DNA of 64,000 nucleotides from Dryas octopetala (lineage: Eukaryota; Streptophyta; Magnoliopsida; Rosales; Rosaceae), in assembly GCA_963921425.1 (NCBI GenBank), contig OY992837.1, positions 2,763,896 through 2,827,895 of the forward strand. Direction: 5' to 3'. Made by a program: the position numbers and the translations under genes. Of this stretch, positions 30,746 to 48,648 are shown in pieces (position 1 is the first letter of the stretch; each line of letters opens with the position of its first letter). Below the pieces are notes generated by a model. The model saw only the letters and a list, made by a program, of their open reading frames with translations, did not search any database and had not been told where the DNA came from.

Positions 30746-32345
30746 ATGGCAACAACTGAGGCCAAAGCTGAAGCTAAAGAAGCTAAAGGAGCTGAAGAAA
30801 ATTCAGAGCCTCTCAAATACAAGGTGGAATTAAGCATGGTTTCTGTGAACACCAGCCTTGTTCTTTTCAGCAATTTCTTCAACTCTCTCACATGTTTCTA
30901 ACACCAACCTTATTCTTCTCTGTTTTGCAGACATGGGTGTTGAAGGTCTCGATCCACTGTGAAGGCTGCAAGAGGAAAGTCACAAAAACCTTAAAGAACA
31001 TTGATGGTAAACCCAAAACCCTGATTTCAAAGTTCCTTTGATTTTTATTCATACATGATCTTATTCGATCTTTTTCCTCTGGTTTAACTCTTCCTTCTAA
31101 GCTTCTCTTACTTTTACTTCACCTAGCTCTGTTCTATTCTGTGACTTCTGTCTCTATAGTTCCCTAGCTCTTCTTCACTTCTTGTACCTTTCATTTCTGT
31201 GGGATATGGGTTTTGTTCATTTAAAATGTTATATATTGTTGTTGCTGATTTTTCTTAATTTGTGGTTTTCAGGGGTTTACAAAACAGATGTGGACATGAA
31301 GCAGCAAAAAGTGACAGTAACAGGGAATGTAGAGGCAGAGACTTTGATCAAGAGATTGGTGAAGTCAGGGAAACATGCAGAGCTGTGGCCTGAACCGAAG
31401 GCGAATTCGAAAGACAAAAAGAAAGGCAAAGGTAAAAACAAAGAGAAACAAAGCGACCCAGAAAGCTCCGAGGAAAGCCACAACCATGGTTGTGGTAATC
31501 ATAACGAGAAGGAGACTGTGAAAGTTGAAGTGGTTCAAGTTCACGACTCTGGAAGAAGCTATGAAGGTGGTGGAACTAGTAAAAATGTTGACGGGGGTAA
31601 TATGGTCAAAGTGACTGAAGGCGGTGGTGGTGCACCGGCTAAAACCGGTGGCAGCGGTGGAAACGTGAAAGAGCCGAAGTCGGCTGAGGTGAGGCAGACT
31701 GTGAACTTGCCAAGCCAGTCACCGGTTGCTGAGAAGAAGAGTGGCGGCGGCGAAAGTGATTCTGTTGGTGAGGAGAGCGGTGGCGGCGGTGGGGGTAAAA
31801 AGAAGAAAAAGAAGGGGCAAAAAGGGAACAATACCAATGCTCATGTTGAAGTTAATGAGGGTGAAGAGTGTGGTGATGCACCGCCAAGCACTGAATCACC
31901 AAATCATGGGCCTCAGGGGCCACATGGGCTTAATGGACCAAATGGGCATCACCTGCTTAATGGGCCTCAAGGCCATTACCCTCACGGTCCTCATTACCCT
32001 CGTGGCACAAGCCCTGTTCCAGTACCAACCAATCATAGCCATATTCCAGCTCCAGCCAATCACAGCCCTCCACATCATCAAGTGTACCAATACCCGTACC
32101 CACGGCATTACTACGGACCTCCAGTTCATGCAATTAGCTACAATACTGCGCACCCCAGCAGTAGCTACGGTGCATCCCATTACGCAGCACCACCGCCGTA
32201 CATGAGCTCACACGCGTACGTGCATCCCGGTTTTGAAACCGAGAGGGAGGCCCCACCGATTCATATGGACTCCTACTCATCACAGCCATCCGATTCCTTC
32301 GAGCTATTCAGTGATGAGAATCCAAATGGGTGCCAAATTATGTGA
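30746..32345 (+). CDS. Heavy-metal-associated isoprenylated plant protein (HIPP), 3 exons
   Basis: Metallochaperone-like protein of 408 residues. Exons: 30746-30823, 30931-31006, 31273-32345; total 1227 nt, in frame. An acidic/Lys N-terminus precedes one HMA domain (about 27-95) with the metal-binding IHCEGCKRK loop (C36, C39). After the domain come a Lys-rich segment (DKKKGKGKNKEK), His-containing and Gly-rich stretches with a GGGGGGKKKKKK run, and a Pro/His/Tyr-rich tail. The last four residues CQIM form a CaaX farnesylation box. One HMA plus CaaX defines HIPPs. These bind soft metals and attach to membranes or reach the nucleus (family knowledge). The start at 30746 leaves the usual short N-terminal extension. 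A CT-rich leader (about 30610-30735) lies just upstream. Confidence 0.95.
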
Positions 32346-35300
32346 AGGGTTTGTGCGAAATGACTGCTTTGGACATTTTGGTGTTTGAGAGGGAGGAAGC
32401 TTATACTGCTTGTATAAGTTGCATGGAGATGGTTTCTTTATGTGTAATCTAGTTATGTTGATATAGGAAGGCAATGTAGTTTAACTTAGGGGGTGAGGGA
32501 AATAAATGGGCTTTAGGAGGGGTTTTTGGGGCACTTTTGGCTAGTATTTAGTACTTTTTAGTCCTTCTGTTAAAGTTGAATGAAGGAGTTATTAGCATTG
32601 TAATTTCTAATGTTTGGTTTTAGTAGGTCTCCAATTCTCTCTCAGCAGCACCCTTTCTGATGTGTAAAGTAGATTTGGCATTTTGACTCATTAAAAGATG
32701 GTGACTAATGACATTTTATAAGGGTTCATGCATGAGTGCTTAATGTGTGTTCAAGAATCAAGAGAACTATAAGTCTATAACTTCAATCATGTGTCCAAAA
32801 TTTAGTGGCCATGAAGAACAAAAATGCTTGGCTCCTTACATGCAAGAAGTCATTCTACCATTAAGTGGATCACAATTTGACATGTGCCTAATTTTTTGCT
32901 TAATGATTGATTCATTCTTGTAAGTCAACACATGTTAAATTGTAATTGACATGTAAGGAGTTAAGTATTCTTTCACAAAGAAAAAAGGAAAATGCAAACA
33001 TTCAAAGTTTTAAACCAAAACACTTTGACCCACCTGATCTAAGCTTGCTTTGGCCTTTGTAGGCTTTTTGCTGCACCCCCTGCTAAGTTTATGTTATTTC
33101 CAAGGACCCATGGTGCACTTTTTCTTGATTGTAACTTGTAATCTTTCAAATACTTCTGTAATTTCCATTGCCGTCTTTCAAATACTCTCTTACTGATGTG
33201 TAAAGGAAAATTTAATGGATAAAGTGGGAAGATTAAAGCCTAAAGGAGGTTTACATTACATTGTGAACTGGAAAGAACAATTTACAATGTGTAAGGCCCT
33301 AGATTTTTTGTCTCTTTCTGGAACGTAGAAACTAATTTCTAGATTCCAATGAATATAAAAAATATTGAGCCTGGGCTTGATAGATTTTCTTTCCCTTCTC
33401 TGCTTTGCTGCTTACTTCTTTCTTCTGTGTCCAGTGCAAATGGTGCATTTTGCAGCTGATTGTGTGAAAGAAGAAAATGTTTAAATTCACCAAATAAATT
33501 TTTTATTATTTTTTTCTCTCATAAACTCAATCATTAAAATAATTGATCTTCAAGAAAGGTTTTACTTTAAAAAGCAATCTCTTACTTCCATTAATCTTTG
33601 GAGTTGTGATAGACTGTCCTCTTGCTTTAGTTTCATTTATTTACTTTAGAATTAAAAGCAAGTTTGTATGGTAGTATGTAGTAGGCCTTTTCTTTAATCC
33701 TTTCTTTTGAGACTGCATCATTGGGCAAAGGAACCCACAAAGAAATCATGCTCATGATGATATAGTCAGAACTCAGAAGCAGGTTGCTTGCTTATTGGCT
33801 TCTGTTTGACTTCAGCTTAGACTGTTTTTGCCCAGTGTATTAATATTATTACTCAAAAGTGTGGTATCACTTATCTGGTTTTAAGAAGTGACACTTGGCC
33901 AAACTCCACCTTAATACTTTAATCATTTTACCAATATCTTTCTATTTTGTTCTAACAAATGTGGCAGTGGCTTTATATTTTATTTCTAAGTGGATTTTTT
34001 AGGGTCATATCAGTGATAATATGTAGAGGAACCAGCATTTGATGGGTCCTACATATTTCCTTTCTTGCTATATTCCCCTTTGTCAAATCTTGAAGGGAAA
34101 TTGTGGACTCATATAATTTTCTGTATCAGAATTGGAACAGGAAAAAAAAACTCTAATACAAGTATACAACCACTGCCTTGCTTTAATGATCTCTTTTAAT
34201 CTCTGGAAAAAGCTCTTTTTTGGGCTTTTATTCCCTGGGCCACTTGAAGGTCATTTGACATTCCAAGCTTTATAAGGAAGAGAACCTCTTTCTTTTATTC
34301 TTATTCTTTTCTGAGGTGCGCATGAACAAATATGGTTTCTCAAGGATAATTATTCTTCCCCTTCTTATCCAAAAAAAAAAAAAAAAAAGATAAGTGAAGT
34401 CTGAAACAGAGTAATTTTGAACATAAGCAAAAATTGTGTGGAAAATATTAGTACAAGAGATGAAGAGATAAAATTGGAGAAACTGAAACTTGTTAGCCAT
34501 GATCATGGGTTCAAATACTGGAATAGTTTAGCTAGTGCCAGTGTGCCACCAAAAACTTAAGAAAGAACTAGTAATTTTTGTGAGATTGCCTCAGTATTTT
34601 ACTGGTAGACAAAATAATACACTATGGTTCAGATAAGCATTACCATGTGCAAATTTGTACCTCAAAAAGAGAAACAGTAATACCCACTTCTTTTAAGACA
34701 GGAAAAATAAAGCTGAAGCAGCTTTAAAAGGGAAGGGTGGAACAAGCTTTCTCATATACATAGAGGCATCATGAAATATATTGGATCATTGGTGAGATTG
34801 ATTCATCAGAGAATCTTAATCCAAAAACAAATACATTACTTCATCTTGATATTCAGTCAATTATAAATAACTTTTTGTCACCATTTGCATATTCCTCATG
34901 CTCAATTTCTTGGCAATTTCCATCTGTCTGGAACCAGATTCCTTCAATCCAATCAACCTTCCATGCCAAGTTAAACCTCTTAATTAGCCTTAACTATGAG
35001 GTTGATTATTTAGCTCAGAGAATCTAATAATCAGCCTTACTTTAAGATAAGAAGAAAGGTACACCTTCAGTTGCTCTGATTTCCCACATGGTTTCGAATT
35101 TTCTAGTACATCAGCCAAATCATATTGTGGGGGAATTGGGAATGCACTTGACTTCCCAAGCACACTATCTTCTCTTTTCCTATTCAAAAATGGTTTAACT
35201 TCTTTGGTTCTGATAAGGGCTCAGGTCACAGTAAACAAGGTGGCAGGTCTCACATTCATACATCATACTACTGTTTTGAATGTTGAACAGTAGCTCAAAT

Positions 35301-35415
35301 TCTGCAGATTATTGAATGCTGCCTCAATTATTGAAAACTGAGTTGTCTCTATGTGTCTGTGTTTATTGGGAGGGGAGTTTTGATCAAAAGAAGAGAATTA
35401 ATAATCACAACCATA

Positions 35416-35431
35416 ACCTTAACAAAAAAAA
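35416..35431 (+). mobile_element. Micro-retroinsertion: ACCTTAAC plus poly(A), 13-bp TSD
   Basis: Eight unique bases and eight A's lie between perfect 13-bp direct repeats AATCACAACCATA (35403-35415 and 35432-35444). Confidence 0.65.
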
Positions 35432-36602
35432 AATCACAACCATAAAAAATGATTAATTATTTTGGGGTGGTGCTGTAATTATGTTGTTGATGACGACAAT
35501 CATGACAAATACAATGATGCAAGCACCTGCAGCTGTTTTGAAATGATCTGAGATTTTTACCAATATTGGCTAATTAGGAGCTTTCCTAGCTTTCATGTTC
35601 CGAAGAAAGTATTATCCTTTTATCACATATGACCCGTTATGTTGTAAGATTGCGAATCTAACATCACATATTCTAATAAGAAACCACATAATCAATAATT
35701 CAAATTATCAAACTATTTGAGAGAACATTTTCTTCATATACATGGGATTAAAAGAAAATTTTCACCAAAGGCTGACATTAAAAAAAGGGCTATGTCCCTC
35801 TAATAGGGAACCATGTCCCATAAAAATTGCATTACATGGATTTGAGCCACATGCTGAGTTGGTTTAAAGTAAAAGAGTAGTTAGTTATGGGTTAAGGACC
35901 ACCCTAAAAGCTGTGCCACGACATTTTGACAAACACCTTGCCTTCTTTATCATAAACTCAATCTTCTGGACTTAGCCATATCAAAAACATCATGAAAAGT
36001 TGAACCCATTACAATTCGAGAGTGTTTTAAAAGAAGCAATATTTATATACAAGTACATAGTTAATGCAAAGATTAAAATCATTATGCCTGCCACAAGTTT
36101 AATGTATGTTGATTCTAGCTACACCCTACATGTTACATGGAATCAAATAGCAGAATCAAACTCTACACAACTTCTGGGGAATGGGAGTTCAGCAAAAGTG
36201 TTTGTAAAGATTCTTGCCCTCAATGACTGCTGAGAATGTGGAGAATTGATTTTAAATCTCATTTGAATATTTTTCTAACCAGATTCACCTTTTAATAATA
36301 GGATTTAAATTTGTAAATCAATATTAAATATGTTTCTAATGACATACAAATTTTTTGGTTTGTTCGTCTATATATATAAGCTGGACAAAAGCATCACAAC
36401 GATACACAATGGCCAAAATGAGGAGAGAGTCTTCAATGGGGCATGCCCCATACAAGATTTAGTCCAAAATGAGTGACAGAAATATCTTCTCATCTAAGTT
36501 AACACAATCTCAAAGTACGATGACATCATGGCTGTGCAATCTGAAATATGTAATGCATTGGGTTTTCAATACCCATGAAACAAAATAGTATGAAAAAAAT
36601 AT

Positions 36603-36616
36603 TCCAACAAAAAAAA
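36603..36616 (+). mobile_element. Micro-retroinsertion: TCCAAC plus poly(A), near-perfect TSD
   Basis: TCCAAC plus an A run lies between AGTATGAAAAAAATAT (left) and AGTATGAAAATATAT (right). The two repeats differ only in A/T run length. The unique bases match those of the insertion at 61703 (TCCAAC). Confidence 0.55.
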
Positions 36617-37424
36617 AGTATGAAAATATATGCCATTATATACCTTTTGGCTAATACAATTTACACAGTAATTAATTATATGACAATGTAATTAATCAAA
36701 TTAAACGATCCATTTGGTTAATTAGTTTTGTTACTACATTTTCGGTGTCAATTAAAGATAGTTTGCTAGAAGTTTATAAAGGAAAATGCTTATTGTCTCA
36801 AAAAAGTTTTCTAACTTTCGCTTTCCAATTTATGTGACATCAATTTATTTCATTTTTAGTTGTCAATTTCTCTAATTTTAAAACATATTGTGATTTGACT
36901 ATGATTCCAAAGCTAAAGATCACAAGGTTGTTAGAATTGTATCATTTATTTTAGAGGTTTTCACTCAACATCTTAAAAGTAAAAGTATACACCTTGTGTT
37001 CTAATTCTTGGAGAGAGATCAAGCTTAAGAGTGATATCGAAAGTCATATTTATGGCGTGGGAGGTCCACAATATATTCAAGCTATGGTTTATACAAATAG
37101 TATTGTTTCAGTCAAAGGAAAACAGTAAGCTTGAGGGCATATATATAATTTAAGCTAGCAATATGATTTCTTATTGATCTATCAATTTCAATTGACACTA
37201 TTAGAACTATTTTTCTTAAATTCAAAATGAGAGATTTTTTTATTTTTTATTCTCAATAATTTGCGTCCATTAGATTATAACTTAAGAATCTCCCACCAAG
37301 GTGAGTTGAATGCTACCACTAGAATAAATGAACATTAACAGAATAATAGAAATTCGATTAAATTAAGCTTAATTACAAGCTTATAAGATATGATTTATCC
37401 TAAAATTACAAGCTTATTAAATTA

Positions 37425-38669
37425 AGCGTTATTTTTTTTCTTTTTCTGTTAGATGGGGAGCAAAGCCCAACTAGCCACAGGCCAATTGTCTTGGATCAGA
37501 GCCAAGATCTCCTTGGAGGTATCCAAACAATGCAAACCCAATTCCATGTCCAGATTAAGCTAAGCCAGCCCAAAACAGAAATTAAGCTTTTATAAATTAT
37601 CAGTTATCCTCCATTTTTATCAATTATCAATTAAGCTAACCCATAACTTCCCGCCAAGGCCAAGTCAGGCCAATTATCAATTTATCAATTAGTGTGAGCG
37701 GGAACGCCCTCAAGACCTTTGCGCTCCATCACGTGCCTCGCACGCGTCGGCAACGAGCTCGCCATCCAAGCTTCTCCTTCTCAGGTTCACCAACTTTCCC
37801 TCGCTTCAAACACTCCATTATACTCTTTACCACTCCACGCTTATAAGAAAAACGCTATTTCCTTTGGGTTATATGAATTGCGTGGGATTAGTTACCCAGA
37901 TTCGTCAAGAAGAGATATTTGGTTGCCAATAAAATGAATTGAAATCAGAAGAATAGGAAATTGTAGCTTGAATTCATGTTTATTTTGTTTTTCAAATGTT
38001 TCCTCAATTGGGGATTGGTGGTCTTTGTTTTCTCTGGTTTTCAGTAATTAGTTGATCGGCTACTTTACAGTTTGTTACTCTATATATCAATGTATGTGAA
38101 TTACTGACCATTTGATTGGGTGGACATAATCGAAGATTAAAATACAACAAATGAATTACTGCCCATTTTATTACCACCACATCTTTTCTAAGGATTTTAT
38201 TCTCCTATATGCAGCTTGCTTTTCACACTCTCAATTCATCACGGGCAGCCTACCAATCGAGTACGTTTAAGCCTGACTTCTTTGGTGTATATTCTATTTC
38301 TGGTAACCAGGTGCAATGTAATGTGCTTTTAAAGGTAATGCATGCATAATCTTTCACGGGAATTTCATGGTTTAACAGGCTTGCATACCATGGTGTTCTT
38401 ACTAACTTTGTGTTTTCAGTCTATCTGTTATGTGCTTAGGACACCCGTGGCAAGTATAGATCATCTGAGTGTGCGATTGCCCAATTGATTACATTATTAC
38501 ATTATTAACTTTGTCAATTTATTACATTATGACAAAGCATTGTCCCAATGGATGAGCCTTTGCATTTTAGATAGAGATAACATCCAGCTAATTATTGTTG
38601 TTATCTTCACAATTACTTTCATTACTTGATGCTTCCTAGTAAAGTGTACAAACTTCATGGGCTATCCTC
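37425..38669 (+). pseudogene. Truncated genomic copy of RAD9 with its upstream region
   Basis: The copy matches the RAD9 locus at 56660-60690 in separate blocks. It covers upstream DNA (from GAGCAAAGCCCAAC), exon 1 (about 37690-37782) without the first codons and ATG, part of intron 1, exon 2 (about 38215-38334), the first half of exon 3 (to about 38484), then a jump to the intron after exon 5 (38514-38669). About 330 bp of intron 1 and the rest of exon 3 through exon 5 are deleted. One base loss in exon 1 (TTTGCGCTCC versus TTCGCTCGCTCC) also breaks the frame. Introns are retained, so this is a DNA-level duplicate, not a retrocopy. It lacks the transposons that now sit upstream of RAD9. Confidence 0.88.
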
Positions 38670-39187
38670 ATTTGGGTCACTTTGAAGATGGTATCCGTTT
38701 GGAACATGCATATAAGTTAGTTGGAGTGTTGTTGGTAAAATTTCCCAAAAATAAATGAGAAACCATCGATTATATAAGTGATCAATTTTCATTTAAAAAA
38801 TTCTATTAAATAAATTATATTCAAAAACATAAATAGTACAATACAACCCATTCCGACCAAAATTAGACAGTCCAATACGGAAAACCAAACAAGACGGAAA
38901 TAATGGACAACTGAAAACTATAATTGAAAATCTCCCTCAAAATTTCTTTCCCACTAACAATTTCTCCTTTTGTTATAAACAAGCACTTCCATGGAACACT
39001 TGTGGCTTATGCTTGTTTTTCTGACGCCGCTTTCCAAATTTCTGGTAGGTATTGTAGTTACTGCTCCGGAAAAGTAATGGAAAATGGAATTAAGAAGTTT
39101 AGTCTTACGGTCAAAGGGAAGGGAAAAAAAACTGTTTGTTAAAGGTATTAGGCATATGCGAATCAAACAAAGACAGAATTTACACAC

Positions 39188-43831
<4,644 letters not shown>

Positions 43832-45431
43832 TTCTCACCTGCTCTGTCGGAACTCAGACTGCGGCAAACGGTAGCGACTAGTGAGGCTGCTTTTGAATAA
43901 GGGAAAAGATTTTCATGTGCCCTAATATGACTGTGGCAAAATTATTTTTGACACATTACTATTTATTTATCGCATTAAATTAATATTATTATTATTAAAA
44001 AACTATTTTATCCAATTTAAATTTAATAATTATAATTATAATTGTAATTTATAATTCGATAATCTTTTCAACAACCACATTATATTTAAAAAAATTAAAA
44101 AATTAACTAATTATATATCTTTTACAATCTTCTTCTTCCATCCGAAGTCTTTCTTTTTATTTTACATTGTAACGCTAGCCTCTCTCTCTCCATTACTCTC
44201 TATTCTCTATTATGACAGAGAAAGGGATAGTGATAAAAAGTCCTTTTGATTTATAAACATGGAGACAAGTTAGACTCTTAGAAATTGAGCCTTATTCCCT
44301 ATACTGACGCAGCGTAACAAGCAAGTAAAAGAGATTAAAAAAAAAAACCAGCGTTAACTCTAAGAAAGAATCTGGAATCCACCATAGAAATTAGAGAAAT
44401 CTTAAGGTTTTCTGATTGAAAATAATAATAATGAATAATACAAATAGCCAAAAAGATTGTTTAAATATATTCAGAACCCTAAACGTTCGAAATTCAAAAC
44501 GAAAATAAAAATGGAAATAAAGTGCAATTTAGGAAACTTATTCAAAAACACTAAATTGCTTATTTGAAGTCCTAAACAAATGAATTTGGCCAAAATAGGC
44601 CCTCGGTATTTGTCTCGTCATTCCCTTCGAATCGGTATATCATGGGCCCATTTTTTATACTGGGCCGGGCTGAAGCTTGTTCCTTTTCTTGTCCTTTTAG
44701 TGGTCGAGTTGTTGCATGAATCGTTCTGCCATGTGATCTACATCATATACCCAAATTTCATATATGCAATAAATAGAAGAAAGTCATAAAGCAATCGTCA
44801 AGAACATAGCTGTGATTGCAACCTTTGTGGGCTGTTAGCTCCAATAGACTATGAACAAGAACACAAGCAGTACAACAACATCAAACAAGAAAAAAGTCAT
44901 AAAGCAACAGGGTCAAGGACAATGCAAATGCTAAAAACATTATCAATTTGAGTCCACTACCATTATTAATGGCATCATTCTTGTCTAGTTCTATAATTTC
45001 TATTGTAAACTTATATTACATAAAGCATTCCTGGCCAAAAAAAATAATGCCAGCAATTGCCACTATGGAAGAGAGTATAATGTGATGAGTTTATAGCTAG
45101 GGGTTAAATGATTTATGGCTTGGATATATATATATTTGTTTAATTTAAATTTTGTAAAATTTATAATGAAAGTGAAAATAGTATTTGTAAAAACTGATGT
45201 GGCAAGAAGTAATGAATTTAATTAAACAACATTAATAATTTTAATTGACATGTCATTAGGGCACTCTAGCATTGCCCTTTGAATAATTAGGCTTCGCCCA
45301 GTTCAAGGGCTTTATATACTACTTCAACCTTCTTGTTTTAAATGTATTTAAGAAATTTAATTAAATGACTTAGTCTTATCAAACTTAAACTATTTTAACT
45401 TATTCCTCAAAATTAAAATTTTTTAGAGTAC

Positions 45432-45453
45432 CCTGGCAAAAAAAAAAAAAAAA
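45432..45453 (+). mobile_element. Micro-retroinsertion: CCTGGC plus poly(A), 11-bp TSD
   Basis: CCTGGC and about 16 A's lie between perfect direct repeats TTTTAGAGTAC (45421-45431 and 45454-45464). The unique bases match the insertion at 13393 (CCTGGCC), 32 kb away. Confidence 0.7.
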
Positions 45454-45477
45454 TTTTAGAGTACTGCTACTTGTACA

Positions 45478-46723
45478 CAAGGAATAAAATTTCGGGTTTT
45501 GAGAAAATTTTGATGGAAATTTCGACAGAAATTGCTATCAAAATACGGAAATTTTGAATGAAACTTTACCATATGTTTATTTAACATATTATCTACTACA
45601 TTGATAAAAAGTATTGAAAAAACCAAATTATATAGTAGGTTTCATGTAATATAAGATAAATATAATATGCGCTGGAGGCAAATACTGTTGAAAAAATAGT
45701 TCACAAATTAATAATTACATAAATTTGATTGAACAAACACCTCAGAGCTTATATAATTTATTTCCAATTTTTTATAAATGAAAAGAACTTTTCAGAGCTT
45801 TGGATTATTGTTGTTGTGCTTGTTTGAAGTTGTTCAATTATTACTTTTTTTGAGAATTTCAAGGACGAAATTCTTTTAAGGAGGATAGATTGTGAGACCC
45901 CGTATTTTTTCAAGTTTTATTTAAATATTTTAAAAATTTATTTGAGAAATAAAATATTTTTGGTTAATTTTATAATTTTTGTTTTAAATTAGTTTGACCG
46001 GTTTTTGACTTTTCAAACTATTGGACTTCAATATTCAACTTGTATTTATTTTAACAATTAAGGTATTAGTTTTTTAGTTTTTTAGTTTTCCATAAATTGT
46101 TAGTTCACAGTGGAAGCAAAGTTTTTATTTGGTCATTTGGATGCAAAGTTTTTTGAAAGTAAAAGGCATATAGATTGATTTTGTATTAATGAGTCTTTTG
46201 ACTCATTTCTACTTGTACAACTCGGACAATGAGTGATTAAGGCTCATGACTCTTTCTTTCCTTTCTTTTTTTATTTTTCCTTCCTTTTCTTTTTCTTTCT
46301 TTCTTTCCTTTTTTCTCTCGTGACTCTCTCCTCTTCCAGTTTTCCCTGTCATCAATTCTCCCTCCCAAGTCTCAGCCCACTATCATTAATTCTCTCTCCC
46401 TGCCCGATTTGTTCCAACCTCCTTCCTTCTTCCTCGATCTCCCTCTTTTCCTCTTCTCCCTTCCCGATCTCTTCTTTTTCCTCCCTCCCCAATCACGCAA
46501 GTGATCTTATTCCGCTAAGATGCAGCCGGAGTTGGTGGTCCGATCACGTGCCATCAAGGAGAAGACACAAAAAAATGGCTGGGTTTGTATTACTAAGCGA
46601 TATTTCGACGAAATTTCGTCAAATTTCAGCGAAATATTAACGAAAAATTAACGAACTCGTGTTAAAATTTTGAAACCCCAAAAAATCAAAATTTTGCTGA
46701 AAATTTTGAAATTTAACACCTTG
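45478..46723 (+). mobile_element. hAT-type non-autonomous element, copy 2
   Basis: About 1246 bp from CAAGGAATAAAATTTCG to AAATTTAACACCTTG, the same ends as copies 1 and 3. The left flank is CTTGTACA and the right flank TTTGTACC. In duplication unit 2 the right flank reads CTTGTACC, so the original 8-bp target duplication was probably CTTGTAC(A/C). Inside is a stretch resembling the 3' end of a Ty3/gypsy element: a purine-rich AAGGAGGA near 45878 followed by TGTGAGACCCC at 45891. A long CT-rich tract (46245-46490) follows. Its open frame (46233-46640) is a low-complexity Ser/Phe/Pro/Leu reading, not a protein I can support. Confidence 0.75.
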
Positions 46724-47343
46724 TTTGTACCCTTTTTTTTTTTTGCACACCTATATTAAAAAATAAAAATAAACCCAAAAAAGAAAGACCACACAGCCCT
46801 CCCCTCTTTCTTTCTCTTTTTTCTCTCGTTCACACCCCTTCCCCTTTTTTTTTTTTTTCTTCTTCTTCTTCCTCCTACCCGAGCCACCACCTTCTTCCAT
46901 CTCTTTCTCTCCCCATGCACCACCAGGTAAGTGGATACGCCGTCGTTACTGCATGTACCTCTGCAAAAGCAATTGCAAAGCACCCAATGACTAACAACAC
47001 GAACAATAGTACACCGTACACGCAACAATAGTATAAGCATAATACAAGTTTTTGGTCAAAATCTTCAACTTCGTAGATCCATATGTATGCAAAAGAAAAT
47101 TAACGAAGGCCTAGAAAAATCCCAAAAACAAAATAGCGAAACAGATAAAGAAGGAGAAAATGGGGGCACTACCTTGGCGAGATTGACGTAGAATATAAGG
47201 GGCTTTTTGGTGTTAGAGACTTGGATGCAGGTGGTTCGACAGACCAGTGCCGAACCAATCGGTTTTGTTCGACATTGGTCTACCGAATCACCTGTGCCCA
47301 ATTTTTTTTTTGCTGTTTACATGGACGAGAGGAGAGAGGAAAT

Positions 47344-47374
<31 letters not shown>

Positions 47375-47614
47375 TAAGATAAATTTGTTAAGATTAATGA
47401 ATTGAAGTATTTAGGTAATTGAGAAGGATGTGTATATGAGAAATTTTAGTAGTGGGAGGAGTGTGAGGAATGTGAAGTGAGAAAAAGTGTGAAAGGGATG
47501 TGCAAAAAAAAAAAAAGTATGCAAATAGTAGCACTCATTTTTTAAACTTTTTTTTGTGTGAAATGTCCATAACACCCTTCGTATAAAAACTCAAAATTTT
47601 TACTGTATTAGATT

Positions 47615-47658
47615 ATAAACGTGAATGGCAAGCAAAGTGAATGGCAAGCAAAGTGATA
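47615..47658. repeat. Templated filler at the duplication junction
   Basis: Between the two units lie 44 bp made of two overlapping partial copies of the sequence normally found at 43162-43190 (GTGAATGGCAAGCAAAGTGA). Short copied filler at a junction points to template switching or synthesis-dependent end joining during the duplication. Confidence 0.75.
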
Positions 47659-47711
47659 ATTCCCAATTTGATAATTCACATTATAAACGTGAATGGCAAG
47701 CAAAGTGATAC

Positions 47712-48351
47712 CTGGGACACCAGAAACAACGTCGGAGGCAGAAATCTTATAAAAGGGAATGCCGGTTTCATTGGCAATGGCATGAGCCAATATGGTCTTC
47801 CCACATCCTGGCGGTCCATGGAACAGAATCCCAGGCACTGGCCTGGCTCCGAGAAACTTAGCCGGCCTCGGCTGGCAAAGCGGCAAAATCACATCCCTTT
47901 CTAGCAGGGCTAGCACCTTCTTCATCCCACCCAAGTCACTAAACCTTGGCCCCGAACAATTCGGCACTTCGTAGGCCTTGGCTTTCTCAACACGGTTCGA
48001 TTCCGTATATGACGATCGCAGAATCGATTTCGTCAAATCAAACTCTGCCTCACGCTTCCGCATTTTGTGCGAATTTCTTTGGCCACGTTCTTCTTCTCCA
48101 CCTCCGTGGCTGATATGCGGTTCCGTTTTGGGGCGCTTAAAGTAGGGCGAGTCTAGGGTTTTCTGGACAAACCTTGTCAAGGTGTGCCCCTTGATTCCCC
48201 GGTAATCTCCGTAATTATTATGGAGATGGCGGACGATGTCGTCCAGAGTGGACGACTGCAGGTGCTTGAAGGACTCCAAACGACAACGAAGAACCCTCTG
48301 CTTCTGTTCCGAGAGACTCCCTCCTCTCCCTAACCTTCTTACCGTCTTCAT
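47712..48351 (-). pseudogene. CDC48C exon 1 fragment (duplicated, 3' truncated)
   Basis: Exact counterpart of CDC48C exon 1 with an open frame: N-terminal region plus the first Walker A (GPPGCGKT) up to the intact donor site. Two residue changes from the parent are visible (A to G in RGIKAH, L to F in TRLVQ). No other exon follows before unit 1, so a full ATPase cannot be made. The promoter copy is intact, so a truncated transcript, or splicing into unit 1, is conceivable. Confidence 0.9.
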
Positions 48352-48648
48352 TTCTCACCTGCTCTGTCGGAACTCAGACTGCGGCAAACGGTAGCGACTA
48401 GTGAGGCTGCTTTTGAATAAGGGAAAAGATTTTCATGTGCCCTAATATGACTGTGGCAAAATTATTTTTGACACATTACTATTTATTTATCGCATTAAAT
48501 TAATATTATTATTATTAAAAAACTATTTTATCCAATTTAAATTTAATAATTATAATTATAATTGTAATTTATAATTCAATAATCTTTTCAACAACCACAT
48601 TATATTTAAAAAATTAAATAATTATATATCTTTCACAATCTTCTTCTT

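Larger units (their letters stand above)
32346..37424. other. About 5 kb spacer after HIPP, no gene seen
   Basis: The HIPP 3' untranslated region probably ends near 32620. Beyond it the DNA is AT-rich, without recognisable exons, RNA genes or long inverted repeats. A short minus-strand frame at 34990-35187 (65 residues) has no recognisable domain and I do not call it. Two poly(A) micro-insertions lie at 35416-35431 and 36603-36616. Confidence 0.5.

Noticed and set aside
31726-32205. 159-codon frame overlapping HIPP exon 3
   Set aside because: Shifted-frame shadow of the HIPP coding exon.
34990-35187. 65-codon minus-strand frame after HIPP
   Set aside because: Isolated, no known domain and no adjoining exons; too short to support.
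44580-44789. 69-codon frame also present at 49281-49490
   Set aside because: Its conservation between the two places is due to the recent duplication, not selection; no family features.
45034-45052. CCTGGCC plus A run at 45034 (and its duplicate near 49735) as another micro-insertion
   Set aside because: The unique bases match the family, but no convincing flanking target duplication could be aligned.
46233-46640. 135-codon Ser/Phe/Pro/Leu-rich frame, repeated at 50278-50685
   Set aside because: Low-complexity reading of the CT-rich tract inside the hAT element; both copies arose by the tandem duplication.
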